This document shows, piece by piece, positions 60,026 through 64,000 of a stretch of 64,000 nt of DNA; position 1 is the first letter of the stretch, and each line of letters opens with the position of its first letter. Location of the stretch: contig JAJEIM010000003.1 in NCBI GenBank assembly GCA_022827785.1, positions 35,421-99,420 on the forward strand, given 5' to 3'. This DNA comes from Acidimicrobiia bacterium (GTDB lineage: Bacteria > Actinomycetota > Acidimicrobiia > Spongiisociales > Spongiisociaceae). The position numbers were made by a program, and so were the translations under genes. Below the pieces are notes generated by a model. That model was given only the letters and a program-made list of their open reading frames with translations. It was not told where the DNA came from and did not search any database.

Positions 60026-61243
60026 CTAATCGAGCCCGGCTGCCAGTTCGAGGGCCTCGTCGAAGCCGCCATTGCGGACCAGCAGGCTTCGCATCTGCAT
60101 GAGGGGACCCACCGTGTCGATTGCGAAGGCGCCTCCCAGCCGATCCCCGTCGCGGTACAGGGCCATCATGGCGGGACTGTCAGGCGGATCGTGGACGAAT
60201 ACCGGTGCGTCCATGGATGCGCGGCCCACCAGCTGCAGGCGGTGCCCGTACTGGTCGGACCAGAAGTAAGGGATGCCGTCATAGGCGACCGGGTCGTTAC
60301 CGGCCAGGGAAGCCACGATGTTGCGGGCCACCGTCGTGGACTGCTGGACCGTGTTGGTCCAGTGCTCGACCCGCATCCGCTCGCCGTACCGGGGGTTGTA
60401 CCAGGAGGCCAGGTCGCCCAGCGCGTACACATAGGGCAGCGAGGTGCGCATGAACTGATCACACCGCACCGCCCGATCGGTCTCGATCCCCGAACCCTCC
60501 AGCCATTCGATGTTGGGGATCACCCCGATCCCGACCACCACGAGGTCGCATCCGACCGCTGTGCCGCCGGCGAGGCGGACCGCCAGGCCGGCGGATGTCG
60601 GGGCGATGCCCTCCACGCCGGCGCCACACCGCAGTTCGGTCCCGTAGAGGTCGTGGAGAGCCGCGCAGCGCTGCCCCACCTCGGCGCCTACCGCTGCCAC
60701 CAGGGGCTGGTCGGCCGCCTCGAGAACCGTCACGGCCACCCCCCGGTCCCGAGCGCTGGCCGCCACCTCGCTGCCTATGAAGCCCGCTCCGACCACTACG
60801 ACCCGGTCCGCCCCATCAAGGGCCGACCGGATGGCTGCGGAATCGTCCAGGGTGCGCATCACATGGACGCCCGGTAGACCCTCGGTTCCCGGGAGGCGCC
60901 GGGGGCGGGCGCCGGTGGCGATGACCGCCGCGTCGTATCCCAGCTGCTCGCCGGTGGCCAGGGTGACGGTGCGGTCGTCCCCGTCCAGTCCCACCGCCGC
61001 CGACCCCGGCTTGAACTCGATGCCCTGTTCCCCGAAGAACTCCCGGGTCCGGAAGTATGCGTCTTCGGGCACCTTCTCCCCCGTCAGGACCTCCTTGGAG
61101 AGGGGAGGACGGTCGTAGGGAAGGTGGGACTCGTCCCCGACCAGCGTTATCCGGCCCTCGAACCGGAGGCGCCGCAGGGCATGGGCGGTGCGGAAGCCGC
61201 CGAGGGAGGCCCCGACGATGACTACGGCAGGGCGGCGGGTCAC
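60026..61243 (-). CDS. FAD/NAD(P)-dependent ferredoxin reductase (HcaD/BphA4-like)
   Basis: 405 residues from GTG at 61243, overlapping the oxygenase stop as GTGA; the upstream frame lies inside the Rieske gene. It has the FAD motif VVIVGASLGGFRTAHAL, the second nucleotide site VVVVGAGFIGSEVAASA, the VIATGARPRRLPG segment and the C-terminal PYVYALGDLASWYNP flavin motif. It should pass electrons from NAD(P)H to the [3Fe-4S] ferredoxin encoded two genes upstream and on to the Rieske oxygenases. It is the last gene of the visible oxygenase operon. Confidence 0.93.
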   Translation of the reverse strand: MTRRPAVVIVGASLGGFRTAHALRRLRFEGRITLVGDESHLPYDRPPLSKEVLTGEKVPEDAYFRTREFFGEQGIEFKPGSAAVGLDGDDRTVTLATGEQLGYDAAVIATGARPRRLPGTEGLPGVHVMRTLDDSAAIRSALDGADRVVVVGAGFIGSEVAASARDRGVAVTVLEAADQPLVAAVGAEVGQRCAALHDLYGTELRCGAGVEGIAPTSAGLAVRLAGGTAVGCDLVVVGIGVIPNIEWLEGSGIETDRAVRCDQFMRTSLPYVYALGDLASWYNPRYGERMRVEHWTNTVQQSTTVARNIVASLAGNDPVAYDGIPYFWSDQYGHRLQLVGRASMDAPVFVHDPPDSPAMMALYRDGDRLGGAFAIDTVGPLMQMRSLLVRNGGFDEALELAAGLD

Positions 61244-62313
61244 TCCGTCGGCGCCAGTTCGATCTTCCCGTCGGCGATCTCCATGAGCCAGCGCCGGTAG
61301 ATCACGGTACCCAGGTCGGCCGCCTTCACATGCATCTCGGCGGTCAACTCCACCGGCAGCTCCTCGGGCCGCTGGGACTCGACCACCGGCTTGTCCTGGG
61401 CGAGGATGACCCGCTGCATCCGGTCGAACTCCTCGTCCATTTCGTAGGCGAAGTTGCGGGCCACGAACGTGAAGCACCGCGTCCGCTTGCGGCTCACCGG
61501 CGCCACCGCCACGAACAGGATGTAGCTCTCGTTGGGACCGGCCGAGCTGTCCAGCCACATGGCGTTCGGCATGAACACCCGGTAGCGCTTCCATGCGTCG
61601 TAGGTCTCGCCTTCTGTGGCCACCATCGAGTTCTTGGGGTTGTCCGTGTACTCCAGGAACGGGCCGGCGTTGATCCGGATCTCCCCACCGCGCCGGAATG
61701 CCTCGTAGTCGGCGATGACCGCATTGTCACGATCGCCGAGGATGCCGTGATGTACGTGGGCGAAGTGGGAGAAGTCGAAGTAGTTCTCCAGTCGGCGACC
61801 CACCGAGCAATCCCACTCGTAAGGCTCCCAGCGCAAGATCCGGAACGAGGGATCATCGAGTTCGGGCAGGACGGCGGGCGGGAATACCGGGGCCTCGTCC
61901 CCGAGACAGGTCCACACCAGACCTCCCGATTCGACCGCCGGATAGACAGGGAGCTGGGCCTTGAGCTTGCCGTTCAGTTCGGGCCGGGCCGGAATATCCA
62001 CGACGGTTCCCTCCTTGTCATACGCCCAGCCGTGGTAGGCGCACCGGAGCCAGCAACCGTCGATCCGGCCCAGGGACAGGGCGGAGCCCCGGTGACGGCA
62101 GATGTCGTCGAACACGTAGGGCTTACCGTCCAGACGGGCGACGGCGAGGCGGGTGTCGAACAGGGTGGCCTGTTGGGGTTCGTCCTTAAGATCCTCGGAG
62201 AAGGCCACCGGGTGCCAGAAATTGCGAAGCTGCTCGTAGAGCTTCGTCTCTCCTGCCACATCGAGCTGGGTGTTCCCCTGGGTCTCGTCGAGTTCGGCAG
62301 TTATCTGGACCAC
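61240..62313 (-). CDS. Rieske non-heme iron oxygenase, alpha subunit (copy A)
   Basis: 357 residues from GTG at 62313, with GGAGG five bases upstream; GTG at 62319 overlaps that site. The Rieske cluster ligands are in CRHRGSALSLG and CAYHGWAYD (CxH and CxxH). The catalytic iron motif is in ENYFDFSHFAHVHHG (Asp and two His). It resembles the KshA, carnitine- and vanillate-demethylase-type single-subunit oxygenases, which hydroxylate or demethylate organic substrates with O2; no beta-subunit gene is present. The protein encoded at 62741 is a paralogue. The substrate is unknown. Confidence 0.92.
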   Translation of the reverse strand: MVQITAELDETQGNTQLDVAGETKLYEQLRNFWHPVAFSEDLKDEPQQATLFDTRLAVARLDGKPYVFDDICRHRGSALSLGRIDGCWLRCAYHGWAYDKEGTVVDIPARPELNGKLKAQLPVYPAVESGGLVWTCLGDEAPVFPPAVLPELDDPSFRILRWEPYEWDCSVGRRLENYFDFSHFAHVHHGILGDRDNAVIADYEAFRRGGEIRINAGPFLEYTDNPKNSMVATEGETYDAWKRYRVFMPNAMWLDSSAGPNESYILFVAVAPVSRKRTRCFTFVARNFAYEMDEEFDRMQRVILAQDKPVVESQRPEELPVELTAEMHVKAADLGTVIYRRWLMEIADGKIELAPTE

Positions 62314-62372
62314 CGTCACCTCCCCTTCGTTCGGTCCGGCGTGCCGGCTCGGGGCGCCGGCGGATCCGGTGA

Positions 62373-62573
62373 CTAGCCGGTCACCACGCGGATCGCCTCC
62401 ACCGGACAGCACACCTCCGCGTTCACGGCCTCGTCGAGGAGATCATCGGGAACGGTCGGCTGGAGCACGATGATCTCGCTGCTGTCGTCCGCCACCCGGA
62501 ACAGCGAGGGCGCCACCGAGGCGCACATGCCCGAGACGATACAAACCGTATGGTCGAGTTCGATTGTCGCCAC
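62373..62573 (-). CDS. Small [3Fe-4S] ferredoxin
   Basis: 66 residues from GTG at 62573, with GGAGGAG seven bases upstream. Cysteines C11 and C17 in CIVSGMC and C55 or C56 in EVCCPVEAI give the three-cysteine pattern of [3Fe-4S] ferredoxins that usually serve cytochrome P450s in actinobacteria. The cysteine of the usual fourth position is replaced by Gly/Met. Here it lies between two Rieske oxygenases and a ferredoxin reductase, so it probably supplies electrons to them. Use of a P450-type ferredoxin with a Rieske oxygenase is less common but known. The 59-base gap to the oxygenase gene is within an operon. Confidence 0.93.
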   Translation of the reverse strand: MATIELDHTVCIVSGMCASVAPSLFRVADDSSEIIVLQPTVPDDLLDEAVNAEVCCPVEAIRVVTG

Positions 62574-62615
62574 GCCGACTCCTCCACTCGATCAGCTACC
62601 TACCGTGGCCCCGGA

Positions 62616-62644
62616 TTATAGACCACATCAATGCCCGACCACCT
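62616..62644 (-). promoter_or_regulatory. Promoter of the ferredoxin-oxygenase-reductase genes
   Basis: On the minus strand a perfect -10 TATAAT (62621-62616) lies about 43 bases upstream of the ferredoxin GTG. A weak -35 candidate GGTGGT (62644-62639) is 17 bases further up. The AT-rich -10 stands out in GC-rich DNA. Its position means the ferredoxin, oxygenase A and reductase can be expressed apart from oxygenase B upstream. Confidence 0.6.
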
Positions 62645-62696
62645 CATAAATCGAGATGGACATCGCTCCGAATGATCGGGGCGGGTGTGGTCGGGT
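62635..62696. promoter_or_regulatory. Widely spaced inverted repeat at the ferredoxin promoter
   Basis: CCCGACCAC (62635-62643) and GTGGTCGGG (62688-62696) are perfect 9-base inverted arms 44 bases apart. The near arm covers the -35 region of the promoter at 62616-62644. It could be a pair of operator sites for a regulator that bends DNA, or form a hairpin ending the transcript of oxygenase B, whose stop is at 62741. Confidence 0.45.
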
Positions 62697-62740
62697 TAGT
62701 GCTCGCGCAACCTCCCAGGACTAGGGGCAGTGGCCCGAAG

Positions 62741-63793
62741 TCAGGCCGGGGCGAGTTCGATCTTTCCGTTGGCGATATCGAGCAGCCAGCGCCGGTACTC
62801 GAGCGTGCCCAGGTCGGCGCCCCTGACGTGCATCTCCGCGGCCAGATCGGCGGGAAGCTCCTCGGGCCGCTGCGACTCGACAATGGGCTGATCCTGATCG
62901 GTCACCATCTGGGCGAACGCCCGGAAGTCCTCGTCCTCGCCCGGATAGTTACGGCCCACGAAGGTGAAGGAACGGGTCCGCTTCCGGTGGACCGGCGCCG
63001 CCGCCACCCATAGCACGTAGTCCTCCACCGGCCCGGCGCTGCTGTTCAGCTTCATGGCGTTGGGGAGGAACACCCGGTAGCGCTTCCAGGCCTCGTACGT
63101 CTCCGCGACGCCTGACTCCGGGTTGTTCTTGACGTTGTCGGTGAACTCGACGAAAGGGCCGGCGAGGAACCTGAGCTCTCCCCCCACCTTCTCCACGTCA
63201 TAGTCCTCGATCCGGGGTTGGCTGCTGTCGCCCAGGATCCCGTCGTGAACCCAGGCGAAATGGGAAAAGTCGAAGTAGTTCTCCAGGCGCCGCGGCAGCG
63301 AGCAGTCCCACTCGTAGATGTCGAGATGCACGAACTTGTAGCTCGGGTCGTCGATCTCGGGAATGGCCGGCGGCGGGAACTTGGGATCGCCAAGGGTCGT
63401 GTAGATCAGGCCCGACACCTCGACCGTCGGGAAAGACGGCACCCGGACGTTGCGGAAGGCGGGTGAGAGTTCCTCACGGGCCGGAACCCGGGTTACCCGG
63501 CCCTCGGCATCGTAGGTCCAGCCGTGGTAGCCGCAACGCAGCTCGCAGCCGTCGATGACCTTGCCGAGAGAGAGGGCCGCACCCCGGTGACGGCACAGAT
63601 CCTCGAAGACGCGGGGCGCGCCATCGAGCCGGACCACCACCAACTGCTCCTCGAACAGGGTGAAGGCCTGGGGTTCGTCCTTCAGTTCATCAGAGTAGGC
63701 GACCGGGAACCAGAAGTTGTCCCGCATCTCCTCGTAGAGCCGGTTCTCGGCTGCTACGTCCAGATAGTCGCTGGTGGCGTGCCGGGCGGTCAT
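62741..63793 (-). CDS. Rieske non-heme iron oxygenase, alpha subunit (copy B)
   Basis: 350 residues from ATG at 63793, with GGAGG upstream; an earlier Met at 63862 has no ribosome site. Rieske ligands are in CRHRGAALSLG and CGYHGWTYD, and iron ligands in ENYFDFSHFAWVHDG, where the second His position (HVHHG in copy A) is WVHDG. The proteins of the two copies align along most of their length, including the C-terminal VESQRPEELP and YRRWLxxIAxGKIELAP. The local duplication gave two enzymes that may share the ferredoxin and reductase while handling different substrates or successive positions of one molecule. Confidence 0.92.
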   Translation of the reverse strand: MTARHATSDYLDVAAENRLYEEMRDNFWFPVAYSDELKDEPQAFTLFEEQLVVVRLDGAPRVFEDLCRHRGAALSLGKVIDGCELRCGYHGWTYDAEGRVTRVPAREELSPAFRNVRVPSFPTVEVSGLIYTTLGDPKFPPPAIPEIDDPSYKFVHLDIYEWDCSLPRRLENYFDFSHFAWVHDGILGDSSQPRIEDYDVEKVGGELRFLAGPFVEFTDNVKNNPESGVAETYEAWKRYRVFLPNAMKLNSSAGPVEDYVLWVAAAPVHRKRTRSFTFVGRNYPGEDEDFRAFAQMVTDQDQPIVESQRPEELPADLAAEMHVRGADLGTLEYRRWLLDIANGKIELAPA

Positions 63794-63902
63794 CGATGAT
63801 CCTCCGTATCGATCGAGCGGCCTACGTGTCCACGCCCCATACCGAGCACACCGCCGTGTCAATGTTCTGGTATCCGGTGCATCGGCTGTGGTGGCCGGAC
63901 AG

Positions 63903-64000
63903 CTACTCGACCAGCCGTTCCTTGTCCTGGTAATCGGATGGGTCGACTCTCTCGAGGGTCATCAGGAACCAGGTGGTACAGAAGCCGCACTGCATGGCGT
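63903..64000 (-). CDS. 2Fe-2S subunit of a xanthine/CO-dehydrogenase-type molybdenum hydroxylase, C-terminal end (runs off window)
   Basis: The frame entering from the right edge ends at a TAG (63903-63905) and encodes 32 residues: AMQCGFCTTWFLMTLERV, then an acidic tail. The QCGFCT motif is the second [2Fe-2S] cluster signature of the small subunits of xanthine dehydrogenase, CO dehydrogenase and nicotinate or quinoline hydroxylases. The usual CTPG is CTTW here, and the tail after it is far shorter than normal (often 40-50 residues more), so the protein may be truncated. Its neighbours suggest hydroxylation of a heterocycle or aromatic. Confidence 0.75.
   Translation of the reverse strand, partial: AMQCGFCTTWFLMTLERVDPSDYQDKERLVE

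Noticed and set aside
1..64000. tRNA or rRNA genes, CRISPR arrays, prophage or insertion-sequence transposases
   Set aside because: No rRNA-like sequence, cloverleaf-like gene, regularly spaced repeat array or transposase/integrase motif was found by reading; a dedicated tRNA scan was not possible.

Overview
The window is GC-rich (about 65 to 70 percent by eye), gene-dense DNA from a bacterial chromosome. The secreted binding proteins carry lipoboxes followed by Thr/Ala/Pro-rich linkers, starts are often GTG or TTG, and most neighbouring genes overlap by 1 or 4 bases (ATGA, GTGA, TGATG). With heme A synthesis and many catabolic hydrolases this fits a heterotrophic, aerobic actinobacterium; Acidimicrobiia or a related lineage is my inference, not something the sequence proves. 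No rRNA, tRNA, CRISPR array, phage or transposase gene was recognised.

Regions. (1) 1-7.6 kb, minus: an autoregulated-looking operon of ROK regulator, M20 peptidase, a tandem-duplicated sugar-type binding protein, permease, YhfX-like PLP protein and a truncated ABC ATPase, with a promoter and inverted-repeat operator at 7527-7571. (2) 7.9-17.5 kb: macro-domain protein, hydantoin-racemase-like enzyme, ctaA-ctaB, an orphan HigA, an FAD oxidoreductase, a two-subunit CoA-transferase, an alpha/beta hydrolase, polyphosphate kinase 2 and an acetylpolyamine-deacetylase-like enzyme. (3) 17.6-22.7 kb, plus: an NMT1/THI5-type importer co-transcribed with a nitrilase-fold enzyme and a TRZ/ATZ amidohydrolase. 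(4) 23.8-35.6 kb, minus: eleven tightly packed genes. They encode a hydantoinase-like hydrolase, a cysteine amidohydrolase, an AA_synth protein, an enamidase-like hydrolase, DUF1989, a DUF5591-like protein, a class II aldolase, a class III aminotransferase, a second TRZ/ATZ amidohydrolase, a phytoene-desaturase-type oxidoreductase and an O-methyltransferase. It looks like an uncharacterised pathway for opening and degrading cyclic amides or N-heterocycles, with region 3 as a possible uptake and processing partner. (5) 35.7-41 kb: nucleoside/nucleobase deaminase, CapA-like lipoprotein, DUF2165 protein and lipoproteins, including an orphan family-5 binding protein. (6) 41-46.3 kb, plus: a complete ABC importer whose binding protein has a long Ala/Glu coiled coil. 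(7) 47-52 kb: PaREP1-like protein, three paralogous alpha/beta hydrolases with a solitary ParA-like ATPase between them, and a DegT aminotransferase. (8) 53-59.9 kb: YibE/F protein, a frameshifted DUF1640-like gene, alcohol dehydrogenase, creatinase-fold protein, isochorismatase, Gfo/Idh/MocA oxidoreductase and an unknown. (9) 60-64 kb, minus: two Rieske oxygenases with ferredoxin and ferredoxin reductase, and the tail of a xanthine/CO-dehydrogenase-type 2Fe-2S subunit.

The most unexpected non-coding signal is a dispersed element of about 205-230 bp present three times (12693-12897, 47730-47957, 57981-58187). It has conserved ends, a conserved core and a partly conserved short ORF.
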